A program made the translations under genes and the position numbers. A stretch of DNA of 64,000 nucleotides, from assembly GCA_021769425.1 (NCBI GenBank), contig JAETSX010000021.1, positions 1-64,000 of the forward strand, written 5' to 3'. Source of the DNA: Eubacterium sp. Lineage in GTDB: Bacteria; Bacillota; Clostridia; Lachnospirales; Lachnospiraceae. Positions within the stretch are counted from its first letter, which is position 1. Every line of letters starts with the position of its first letter. Below are positions 9,028 through 16,495 of the stretch, piece by piece. A model generated the notes under the pieces. The model searched no databases. It saw only the letters and a list, made by a program, of their open reading frames with translations, and was not told the DNA's origin.

Positions 9028-10552
9028 AAATAAATCCTCCTGCCTCTCCGGAAGGCTGTCCCAACATGGGCGCCATTAAAATCAAACATAGATAAACGAC
9101 AGCCTTCACCAGCCAGTTCTGTCTGGCAAAAATCTCCGTCAAATCTATTCCTCTTTCCTGGAATACACTTACAAGAAACAGCAGTAAACACCCTCCCAAT
9201 ATCACCGCGATGGCAATCATAGTATAAGCGGTTCCGCTGGCCTCTCCAATTTCAATTCCAGGCTCTAAGATCTGGCTCAGATTAAATTTGGTCAGTGTAT
9301 TTTTCATCATAAGAAATGCAGTCTTAACATCCCCCGCCCGATCAAAATACCAGCTGATATTCACCAGAACAAAGGTCCGAAAAATCTGAAACAGATGAAA
9401 TCCCTTGCTGTCATCGGAAATGCCAAGCGCCTTTTTCCATTTCCGGTAAGAGGGGGCCATCAGCCCGCTGAATGCAATAATCAATCCGTTGTAAAGACCG
9501 TAAATAATAAACTTCCAGGCCGCCCCATGCCAAATGCCAACCACCAGGAATACAATCAGATTGGCAAGGCAGATGGGCAGTGTCCTTCCAGTCTGTTTCC
9601 CAAAAGTTTTCTTGGCAAATTTGGAAAAACTTTTCATCCATCCGGACAGGGACGCCGGATAAAACACATAATCTTTCATCCAGGTTCCCAGAGTAATATG
9701 CCAGCGGTGCCAGAAATCCGTAATGGAAACTGCAAAATAAGGACGTTTAAAGTTCTCATCCAGCTGAATCCCGAATAATTGCGCAATGCCGATTACTACA
9801 TCCATTCCGCCGGAAAAATCACAGTAAAGCTGTATGCTGTATGCTAACACTCCCACCAGTCCAAGCCCATCATAAATATCAGGATGATCAAATATTGCAT
9901 TTACAAAAATCACCGCATTGTCTGCAATGACCATTTTCTTAAAATATCCCCAGAGAATCCGCAGAAATCCGCCCTCTACGCTCTTTCTGTCCAGAGAATG
10001 GGAAGCATACAGTTGTTTGCCCAGATTGCCGAACCTGCCGATAGGCCCCTGTAAAATCTGCGGAAAAAAGGATACAAACAAAGCAAAACGGAACAGATTA
10101 TGTTCCGCCTGACTCCTGCCCCAGTAGACATCCAGAAGATATCCCATAGACTGAAAGGTATAAAAAGAAATTCCAAGAGGAAGCAAAAGCTTAAGAGGTT
10201 CAAATTCTCCTCCCGTAATGCTGCTGATGGTGCCAAGTACGAAATTCGTATACTTCAGCGCACCCAGCACGCCGAAATTCAGCGCCAGCGTTCCTGCCAG
10301 TATCCGCTTCTTCCTCCTCTTTTCCGCCTTCTTATCCTGTGCCGTTTCTGACGCCTGTTCCATCTGCCTGCCTGCAAGATATGTGGTAACTGTGGTAAAG
10401 ATTAGAAAGCAGGTCACACGGATTCCCCCGCTGACATAGTAGATATAGCTGAATGCCAACAGCCATATCCATTGAAATCTCCGGGGAATCAGGTAATATC
10501 CTGTCACTGCCGCAAGCACAAAAAGTAAAAACTCCATGGAAATCAAAGACAT
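9014..10552 (-). CDS. MBOAT-family membrane acyltransferase (DltB-like)
   Basis: This 512-residue polytopic membrane protein of the membrane-bound O-acyltransferase family would pass an activated acyl group from the cytoplasmic carrier across or into the membrane. Family marks are LLPLGISFYTFQSMGYLLDVY, DFSGGMDVVIG, DFWHRWHITLGTWMKDYVFYP and the conserved histidine in GIWHGAAWKF. GGAGGAATCGTT precedes ATG 10552, 16 bp after the carrier-protein stop. AlgI-type MBOATs also look like this, but the carrier protein and ligase upstream point to a DltB-like role. Confidence 0.85.
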   Translation of the reverse strand: MSLISMEFLLFVLAAVTGYYLIPRRFQWIWLLAFSYIYYVSGGIRVTCFLIFTTVTTYLAGRQMEQASETAQDKKAEKRRKKRILAGTLALNFGVLGALKYTNFVLGTISSITGGEFEPLKLLLPLGISFYTFQSMGYLLDVYWGRSQAEHNLFRFALFVSFFPQILQGPIGRFGNLGKQLYASHSLDRKSVEGGFLRILWGYFKKMVIADNAVIFVNAIFDHPDIYDGLGLVGVLAYSIQLYCDFSGGMDVVIGIAQLFGIQLDENFKRPYFAVSITDFWHRWHITLGTWMKDYVFYPASLSGWMKSFSKFAKKTFGKQTGRTLPICLANLIVFLVVGIWHGAAWKFIIYGLYNGLIIAFSGLMAPSYRKWKKALGISDDSKGFHLFQIFRTFVLVNISWYFDRAGDVKTAFLMMKNTLTKFNLSQILEPGIEIGEASGTAYTMIAIAVILGGCLLLFLVSVFQERGIDLTEIFARQNWLVKAVVYLCLILMAPMLGQPSGEAGGFIYAQF

Positions 10553-10568
10553 AACGATTCCTCCGCTC

Positions 10569-10796
10569 CTACTCTGCCTGCAGTCTTTCTACCATTGCAT
10601 ACAATGCCTTGGCGGAATTAAAATTCTCCGGTATAATATCTGCCGGGGTAATGGTAATGCCGAACTCATCCTGAAGTTCGCTGACAATAGACAAAATGGC
10701 AAAAGAATCCAAAATGCCGTCGTCAATCAGCGTTTCACATGTTTCATAATCTGCATCCGGCTGAATATCCTCTAAAATTTCAAGTAATTGTTCCAT
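10569..10796 (-). CDS. Acyl carrier protein (DltC-like)
   Basis: A small carrier of 75 residues when started at 10796 (MEQLLEILED), where AAAGGATG sits at normal distance. The phosphopantetheine attachment serine is in DGILDSFAIL, very like DGLLDSF of DltC. The C-terminal helix pattern (ELQDEFGITI, then NFNSAKALYAMVE) fits the four-helix carrier fold. It lies between the decarboxylase and the MBOAT gene and is the natural partner of the AMP-forming ligase. A 4'-phosphopantetheinyl transferase is not encoded in the window and must act in trans. Confidence 0.85.
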   Translation of the reverse strand: MEQLLEILEDIQPDADYETCETLIDDGILDSFAILSIVSELQDEFGITITPADIIPENFNSAKALYAMVERLQAE

Positions 10797-10865
10797 AATT
10801 CTCATCCTTTCTCTGTTTATTTCTATCTCCAACTTTATCTTAAATTTTTATCAATTGCAAATGCT

Positions 10866-12152
10866 TCAGCCGCCGGCGGAATTAATGCTGTCTGTCTCCA
10901 GCCTGTCCCGCACCAGACGGATTCCTCCTTTTTGGGAATAAAACAGGACTTTCGGCAAGTCCCTGCTGAGAAAAAGGCTGATTCCCTCTGTCACAGAGTA
11001 GGCGCCTGTCCGCTGAAATACCAGTACATCTCCCACCTGCGCATCCGTCAGGGGATACTGCTTCACAATCACATCCGCGGTGGTACACAGAGAACCGCAG
11101 ATATTCCACTTTTCTTCCCTTTTCGCCGGAGCGCATTCCTGCTCTGCATTTGAGGCATCTGCGCCCTCTTTTTCCCCATAGCCGCATGTTTGCGCCGGAT
11201 CCGCATCTGCCGGTGCGTCTGCAGCATCTCTTTCCGCGGAAATATGCTGTACAAAGGGAAGCTTCATGGCCATGGTCTGTCCGAAATAATTCAGCTGATG
11301 GATTCCTCCGTCTACAATCCCGTAAATCTGTCCGCCGTTTTCCTTCCGATCCACAATCCTGGTCAGGTAATTGCCGCATTCCGCTGCCAGAAATCTACCC
11401 ATTTCCAAAGTGATTTTTCCGGAAAAATCCATCCGGCCAATCATCTGCATCAATTCTTCCAGCAATTCTTCCAGATGCTCTTTTGGCTCCGACTGGAAAT
11501 AAGGAACAAAAAGGCCCGGCCCGTATTCCAGTTCCGAAACCGTCACGCCAAGGTCTTCCTGCACTTCCCTGCAAAATCCATCCAGCATCTTAAGCTCCTG
11601 TTCCAGCGCAGACAGCTTCTTTTTCTGAGTGCCGGAATAATACTGAATGCCCTGCAGAGAAAGCTCCGGATACGATTCCCGCTCCCGGAACATCTGTTTC
11701 GCCAGTTCATAATCTACGCCGAACTGGTTGCCGCTTGTAATGCGCACCAAAAGATTCAGCTTCACCTTTGCCTGTCTTGCACATTCTGACAGCAGCCGGA
11801 AATGCTGCATGGATTCCACGGTGAACATTCCTCTGCCCTGCTCTCGCTCTATCATGCGGGAAATATCTTTCCGTTCTTTGTTTACGCCGGAAATAACCAG
11901 CCGTTCCATGGGAAGTCCCTCTTTCTCGCAAATCCGGAATTCTCCCGGCGAACACACTTCAAACCGCTCCACCAAAGGTTCCAATGCCCCTGTCAAAAAG
12001 GGATTGGCCTTCATGGCATAACATAAATCAATTCCTGCTTTCTTCAGACAGGCCGAAATACGCTGCACCCGGCGGGTCAGGGCATCCAAATCAAACACAT
12101 AGGCCGGCGTCTGATATTCTTTCAGAATCAATTCGAACTCCTGCTGTTTCAT
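10866..12152 (-). CDS. Fold-III PLP-dependent decarboxylase in a dlt-like operon
   Basis: A 428-residue member of the alanine-racemase-like/diaminopimelate-ornithine decarboxylase family. The PLP lysine is K48 in YAMKANP, followed by FEVCSPGE. Later marks are EYGPG (209-213), the EMGR loop (250-253), the second-subunit cysteine C356 in GSLCTTAD and GAYS (383-386). These match LysA-type enzymes except that the usual GGG and EPGR motifs read GPG and EMGR, so it is not ordinary LysA. Residues 304-348 are an Ala/Glu/Asp-rich insertion. Its place beside a ligase and a carrier protein recalls BtrK, which decarboxylates a carrier-bound glutamate, and the decarboxylases of exosortase-linked clusters. 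Substrate is unknown. Confidence 0.8.
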   Translation of the reverse strand: MKQQEFELILKEYQTPAYVFDLDALTRRVQRISACLKKAGIDLCYAMKANPFLTGALEPLVERFEVCSPGEFRICEKEGLPMERLVISGVNKERKDISRMIEREQGRGMFTVESMQHFRLLSECARQAKVKLNLLVRITSGNQFGVDYELAKQMFRERESYPELSLQGIQYYSGTQKKKLSALEQELKMLDGFCREVQEDLGVTVSELEYGPGLFVPYFQSEPKEHLEELLEELMQMIGRMDFSGKITLEMGRFLAAECGNYLTRIVDRKENGGQIYGIVDGGIHQLNYFGQTMAMKLPFVQHISAERDAADAPADADPAQTCGYGEKEGADASNAEQECAPAKREEKWNICGSLCTTADVIVKQYPLTDAQVGDVLVFQRTGAYSVTEGISLFLSRDLPKVLFYSQKGGIRLVRDRLETDSINSAGG

Positions 12153-12215
12153 TACTGTTCCTCCTGATAACTTCTACATGAAAAGTCTCTGCATCCATGA
12201 AAATTCAGAATGCGC

Positions 12216-13751
12216 TTACTGCTGCTCTTTTTGATAAGACTTTTTCAGTGCGGCCCGGTCAATTTTGCCGTTTTTGGTCAAAGGCAGTCTCTCTGTTTTG
12301 CAGAATGCATTGGGGATCATAAAAGCCGGAATCAACTCCCGCATTTTTTTTACAATGGCTCTCCTCTCTGCTGTGCCTTCGTAAAAAGCGATAATTTTAC
12401 CGGATATTTCATCATAGATACAGCAGACACGGCTGATATTTTCCGCCTGTTCCATAGCTTTCTCAATTTCTCCCAGTTCAATCCGATGCCCCATGTGCTT
12501 AATCTGAAAATCTTTACGGGTGGCATAGCACAGCTCTCCCTGTCCATTGTAATATCCCAGATCCCCGGTGCGGTAAATCGTTTCTGAATATTGATGATTC
12601 AGCGGATTCTGGACAAAGACTTTCTCTGTCTGTTCCCGGTTGTTATAATAGCCCAGAGAAAGGGCCGTGCCGCTGACACAGATTTCCCCGCGGAGCCCTG
12701 GCTTTTCCACCAGCCTGTCCTCCTCGTCTAAAAGGAACACCTTCTCATTCTGAAAGGGCCTGCCCACAGGAATAGTCTCTCCCGGCTCAAATTCCCGGTC
12801 AATCACATAATATGTGCAGTTACAGGTAATCTCCGTGGGACCGTACAGATTCACATACATGGCGTCCGGCAGAAATTGTCTCCAGATATTCAAATGATGC
12901 ACCGGCATCACTTCCCCGCTGAACAAAACCTTGTTCACCGCCTTCGGCACACGATAGGAAAATCCTTTTAACTCACTTACCATGCACAGAGCCGACACGG
13001 CCCAAATTAACGCAGTCACTTTTTTCTCACATAAAAAGTCCAAAAGCTGCGTGGGAAAAGAAAACATCCGCTTTGGGATAATCTGCACGCTGGCTCCGGT
13101 TTTTAACGCGCTGTAAATATCCTTGACGGAAACATCAAAGTCGAAAGGAGCCTGATTTCCAATCACATCCTGCTCTGTAATGCCGAAATTTTCGGTGAAA
13201 TAATGGATAAAATCTATGACTGAACGATGGCTGACCACCACTCCTTTGGGGACTCCGGTAGAACCGGAAGTGAATATTCCATACAAAGGCGCCGTATCTG
13301 TCAGCGTCTTTCGGATTTCCTGTAAAATAACCGGATCTTCCTGCGCTTTCTCTAAAGCTTCGTATTCCAGAACCTGAAATCCCCTTCCTGAATCTCCCGC
13401 CTGCTCCAACTTCTCTCTTTCTTTCCCCTGTTCCCCGTCTGCAATGACAAGGGGATGCTCCAGGGTATCCAAAATCTGCCGGATGCGCGGCAGGGGCTGC
13501 TTTTTATCCAGCATAACATAAAAACAACCGGAATATACAATTCCCAGAAAAACAGCCACGGCATTTACGCTTTTTTCCATCCATACTGCAACAGGCTTCC
13601 CCGGTTCTGTCCTGCCGGCAAGGGAACTCCCGATCCTTCTGGCCCTTTCCTGCAATTCCTTAAAGGTGCAGGAAGTATTCTCATCTGCAAAAGCTTCTTT
13701 GTCCGGATGCTTCCCAGCAGTTTCTTCTAAATATTCTAATACATTTGTCAT
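12216..13751 (-). CDS. AMP-forming amino-acid:carrier ligase (DltA/NRPS A-domain type)
   Basis: A 511-residue adenylation enzyme expected to activate an amino or other acid with ATP and load it on the carrier encoded downstream. Core motifs are in order: FTSGSTGVPKGVVVSH (ATP loop), APFDFDVSVKDIY (A4, with the Asp that binds an alpha-amino group), NLYGPTEITCNCTY (A5), YRTGDLGYY (A7), IKHMGHRIELGEIE (A8) and LTKNGKIDR (A10 lysine). Length and stand-alone form match DltA. Whether the acid is D-alanine cannot be read. The start has AGGCGG, 11 bp after the J-protein stop. Confidence 0.85.
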   Translation of the reverse strand: MTNVLEYLEETAGKHPDKEAFADENTSCTFKELQERARRIGSSLAGRTEPGKPVAVWMEKSVNAVAVFLGIVYSGCFYVMLDKKQPLPRIRQILDTLEHPLVIADGEQGKEREKLEQAGDSGRGFQVLEYEALEKAQEDPVILQEIRKTLTDTAPLYGIFTSGSTGVPKGVVVSHRSVIDFIHYFTENFGITEQDVIGNQAPFDFDVSVKDIYSALKTGASVQIIPKRMFSFPTQLLDFLCEKKVTALIWAVSALCMVSELKGFSYRVPKAVNKVLFSGEVMPVHHLNIWRQFLPDAMYVNLYGPTEITCNCTYYVIDREFEPGETIPVGRPFQNEKVFLLDEEDRLVEKPGLRGEICVSGTALSLGYYNNREQTEKVFVQNPLNHQYSETIYRTGDLGYYNGQGELCYATRKDFQIKHMGHRIELGEIEKAMEQAENISRVCCIYDEISGKIIAFYEGTAERRAIVKKMRELIPAFMIPNAFCKTERLPLTKNGKIDRAALKKSYQKEQQ

Positions 13752-13762
13752 ATTGCTACCGC

Positions 13763-14254
13763 CTATGCTGAAAACTGTTTCTTTAACATATCATATGTCT
13801 TGTTAATCATCTGAAGGGTTCCTGTATCACCTGAAAGGTTATCGGGATGAAAAATCTTAATCAATTCCTTGTAACGTTTTTTCAATGCAAGTTCACTGTC
13901 CACACCGGAAAAAAACATATCCGCTTCCTGCTCTGAACCCGTAACGGTGTAGGAACGCCCCCGCTCCGTTCTCTGGTAATACCACTCCTTTTCTTTGGCT
14001 ACATCCTGTTTCTCCCTGGCTAATTTCTGCAGCTCCTCCTCTAATATCTTCCATTTCATCTGGAACAAACGCTTCTCCTCTGTGAGACGCTTTTCTTCCA
14101 TCTTTTTGCGAAAATAGAAATCTTTCTTCTCCAGTTCAAAATTCCGTCTGTCTTCTTCCAATTTTCTCTGCTCTTTTCTCAAACTATTTCTCTGCTCTTC
14201 TTCTGTAACTGGCTTCGGAATCCACTCCATTACAGTTTCTTCCGGCTGACTCAT
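13763..14254 (-). CDS. Coiled-coil protein with C-terminal J domain
   Basis: A 163-residue soluble protein, started at 14254 where GGAGG lies 7 nt upstream. Residues about 20-100 are highly charged Lys/Glu/Arg helix, likely coiled coil. The C-terminal 45 residues form a short J-domain-like unit: KKRYKELIKIFHPDNLSG carries the diagnostic HPD tripeptide, followed by MINKTYDMLKKQF. J domains recruit Hsp70/DnaK. It is the first gene of the dlt-like operon, 11 bp before the ligase, an unusual partner. A role in folding or localising the pathway enzymes is only a guess. Confidence 0.7.
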   Translation of the reverse strand: MSQPEETVMEWIPKPVTEEEQRNSLRKEQRKLEEDRRNFELEKKDFYFRKKMEEKRLTEEKRLFQMKWKILEEELQKLAREKQDVAKEKEWYYQRTERGRSYTVTGSEQEADMFFSGVDSELALKKRYKELIKIFHPDNLSGDTGTLQMINKTYDMLKKQFSA

Positions 14255-14346
14255 TGCGCCGCCTCCTCTTCCTGTAATTCTCTTCAACGACTTATTATAC
14301 CTGATCTTATTTTAAATAGCAATGGAAAATCAGGCCCCACATAGGA

Positions 14347-14405
14347 TAAAAAAAGGATATTTCCACGAAATCCGGCTGATTTCTATCTGTGGAAACATCC
14401 TTTTC
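14347..14405 (-). terminator. Terminator of the coat-protein-like gene
   Basis: On the minus strand AAAAGGATGTTTCCAC pairs with GTGGAAATATCCTTTTTTT across an 18-22 nt loop, ending in a T-run, just downstream of the coat-like gene stop. Confidence 0.75.
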
Positions 14406-14424
14406 ATAAAATTTTAAGAATTTC

Positions 14425-14697
14425 TTAAAAACTCTGCATGCACTGTTCGAACTTCTGCTTTGCCTCATTTACCTTCTGCATTTCTGCAGAGGGCGTGGGG
14501 TAATATCCTCTATCGTGCATCATGGTAAATACTTCGTTCTGGATATTGTGCTCTTTCTCCAAACAATCCAGAATGGCGTTTCTTACATTGTCATGAACAC
14601 ATTCATTGGAAAATGTGTTGTACAATGTGGTTGCTGTTTTCTCTGCTGTCAGCGCGTCCGCAAACATCTCTTTTTCTGAATAAAATGACTGCTGCAT
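14425..14697 (-). CDS. Spore coat protein, CotF-like
   Basis: A 90-residue, all-helical protein resembling the Coat_F family of small spore coat or spore-surface proteins. It begins QQSFYSEKEMFADALTAEK, followed by LYNTFSNECVHDNVR and CLEKEHNIQNEVF; such Glu/His spacing is also seen in ferritin-like bundles. The tail MHDRGYYPTPSAEMQKV is typical of clostridial CotF-like proteins. It has an AGGAGGAAAT ribosome site and its own terminator. A related small protein lies just upstream on the same strand. Expression in the sporulating mother cell is likely but no sigma-E or sigma-K promoter was identified. Confidence 0.75.
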   Translation of the reverse strand: MQQSFYSEKEMFADALTAEKTATTLYNTFSNECVHDNVRNAILDCLEKEHNIQNEVFTMMHDRGYYPTPSAEMQKVNEAKQKFEQCMQSF

Positions 14698-14732
14698 AAT
14701 TTCCTCCTGATTTCACCTGTGGTTTCCTGAAT

Positions 14733-14824
14733 TATACTCACGAGCAAACTTATTTGCCATATCATTTGCTTTTTTCTCAAATCTGTGAAAGATCTGTCGG
14801 CAAATGATTTCGCTCACGGATATA
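14733..14824 (-). repeat. 92-bp palindromic intergenic repeat, copy 2
   Basis: Same length and architecture as 3491-3582 but inverted: it starts TATACTCACGAGC and ends GCTCACGGATATA, with the internal stem GCAAATGATTT conserved. It is the most diverged of the three copies. It lies between the two coat-like genes. Confidence 0.8.
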
Positions 14825-14830
14825 AAATTA

Positions 14831-15016
14831 TTAGCTTAACTGGGAGTAAAGGGAACGGAAATGCTCTTTGTGCTCGTTAGAAATTTCAGTGAATTTCGCT
14901 TTCATTTCTGCATCGCCGCAATTATCCGCCAGCACCTGGAACTTCTTAATCAACAGTTCCTCACCGGAAAGCAAATCGTTTAACGCAGACAGTTCTTTTT
15001 CTGATATCTGGTTCAT
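14831..15016 (-). CDS. Small coat-like helical protein
   Basis: A 61-residue protein started at 15016, where AAAGGAGATTTCC gives an excellent ribosome site; the longer frame has a basic, non-homologous lead. The sequence NQISEKELSALNDLLSGEE followed by LIKKFQVLADNCGDAEMKA and NEHKEHFRSLYSQL forms two amphipathic helices, resembling half of a ferritin-like bundle and small coat-associated proteins of Lachnospiraceae. It lies 133 bp upstream of the CotF-like gene on the same strand, with a palindromic repeat between. Function is inferred from neighbourhood. Confidence 0.6.
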   Translation of the reverse strand: MNQISEKELSALNDLLSGEELLIKKFQVLADNCGDAEMKAKFTEISNEHKEHFRSLYSQLS

Positions 15017-15105
15017 GGAAATCTCCTTTCGCTTGTCTGTATCAGGCGTTGAAACTTGCCTGTCAGAATTATCTTTCCGCTTTTTGCAAAAACTATGCAT
15101 GCCAT

Positions 15106-15175
15106 TTTTTATATCATAGGAAATACCTTGTTACTGTGAATTGTTAAGGTCTATGACTTTCCTATGATATAAAAA
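15106..15175. repeat. 18-bp perfect inverted repeat around a 34-nt loop
   Basis: TTTTTATATCATAGGAAA at 15106-15123 is exactly repeated in reverse complement at 15158-15175. It can act as a bidirectional terminator downstream of the XRE gene. Similar arms, more degenerate, occur near 310-370 and 31780-31830. Confidence 0.75.
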
Positions 15176-15213
15176 TATTATGCCCACTTTGTTGGACTTT
15201 TGCCTTCTGCCTG

Positions 15214-16272
15214 TCAGACAAACATTAAAATGGTTATAGCAGCCGCCGCAGCCGTGCTTATCCAAAACGCAGCCCCCGGCCGGTAAGTTCCCGTCTCTGC
15301 CAGTTTCCTTTTTACCCTGTACTGCTCATAGAACAGCTCTGCCACCGCCACCAGCAAAAAACAAAATATCCACCCAAGATAACCTATCGCCTGAGGAGAA
15401 TTATTGTCTATCTCACACAGCGTGAATTTTACAAAAATTGCCCCAACAAAAATCAAAATCCAGGCCGCAAACCAGGCTGCGGACAAAAATCCCGCTTTTG
15501 CTTCCTTTCTGTCTTCTTCCCTTATAAGCGTCCTGTCCAGGCTGCGGTAATTGTACAACAGCAGCGCAGTGATCAGATCGCAGCAATAGGCAAAAGTCAA
15601 TGCGCCATAGAACAGGTCTGACTGTCCGCTTTCCAGAAACGCACCGGCCGCATAAAGCAGCACGGTTCCAAAAGAAATGCATGATATGTGACAGTCCATC
15701 TGAATCAGGACTTTCTTCACTTCATTCTTGTTATATTCCACTTTACTGTCGTATCCTGCAAGAGCAGAAAAGTTTCCGGTCTTTACCGCGCTGGAAAAAT
15801 ACAGGTGGAGAAACAGCTGGCAGAAGATTCCAATAATAATCATAACCGCTGCCGTCTCCACATACAAATGCCCGGTGAGCCCTCCCGCTAAAAAATAACA
15901 GAAGATGGCAATCCCCGTTGCCGCCGCAAGCCTTCCCGGTATTTTGGGCATCGTAATTTCCGGCTCTTTCGTTCCTTCCACAAATGCATCCAGCGTTGCG
16001 TCAAAGTATGCCGCCATCCGCTGCAGGGTATACACATCCGGCAGCGTCTTGTCCCTCTCCCAGTTAGAAACCGCCTGCCGGGTCACGGACAGCTGTTCTG
16101 CCAATTCTGACTGGGTAATTCTGTGTTGTTCCCGGAATTGCCGGATTCTCTTTCCCAGACTTTGATGGACCTCCGGCTGCTGATTCCTGTCATATTCCAG
16201 GGCTGCATATGTTTCATTTTGCTGACTTATATTCTTTCCTGAATTCGAATTAATATCCTTTCGCTGGTTCAT
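15214..16272 (-). CDS. XRE-family regulator with membrane domain
   Basis: A 352-residue protein with an N-terminal Cro/C1-type helix-turn-helix (about residues 38-95; LGKRIRQFREQHRITQSEL, then SVTRQAVSNWERDKTLPD). A membrane region of about seven or eight hydrophobic segments follows. This layout is common in Firmicutes, where the membrane part may sense a signal while the HTH binds DNA. The first 35 residues are polar and not conserved. GGAGTG lies 6 nt before ATG 16272. It stands alone with an inverted repeat downstream. The regulated genes are not evident. Confidence 0.85.
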   Translation of the reverse strand: MNQRKDINSNSGKNISQQNETYAALEYDRNQQPEVHQSLGKRIRQFREQHRITQSELAEQLSVTRQAVSNWERDKTLPDVYTLQRMAAYFDATLDAFVEGTKEPEITMPKIPGRLAAATGIAIFCYFLAGGLTGHLYVETAAVMIIIGIFCQLFLHLYFSSAVKTGNFSALAGYDSKVEYNKNEVKKVLIQMDCHISCISFGTVLLYAAGAFLESGQSDLFYGALTFAYCCDLITALLLYNYRSLDRTLIREEDRKEAKAGFLSAAWFAAWILIFVGAIFVKFTLCEIDNNSPQAIGYLGWIFCFLLVAVAELFYEQYRVKRKLAETGTYRPGAAFWISTAAAAAITILMFV

Positions 16273-16495
16273 GCACTCACTCCTTTGTCTTGTGAAAGTT
16301 TTTGCCCTTCGGGAATGTGTGAATGAACCGACACAGACTCCGGCAAAAACTGATATATGGTGTCTTTTCTTTCTGCCATCCTATCACTTTTTCCCGAATT
16401 GCGCCAGCAATCATCCATTGCATACTTGATATTTGCAGGTTTTTCTGGTTGCTGTGCACCCCACTGCACAACATCCGAGCCGGTAAATGTTTTCT

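Noticed and set aside
16269-16474. Two overlapping short ORFs upstream of the XRE gene
   Set aside because: No ribosome site or motif; they share the same DNA in two frames and run over the XRE start.
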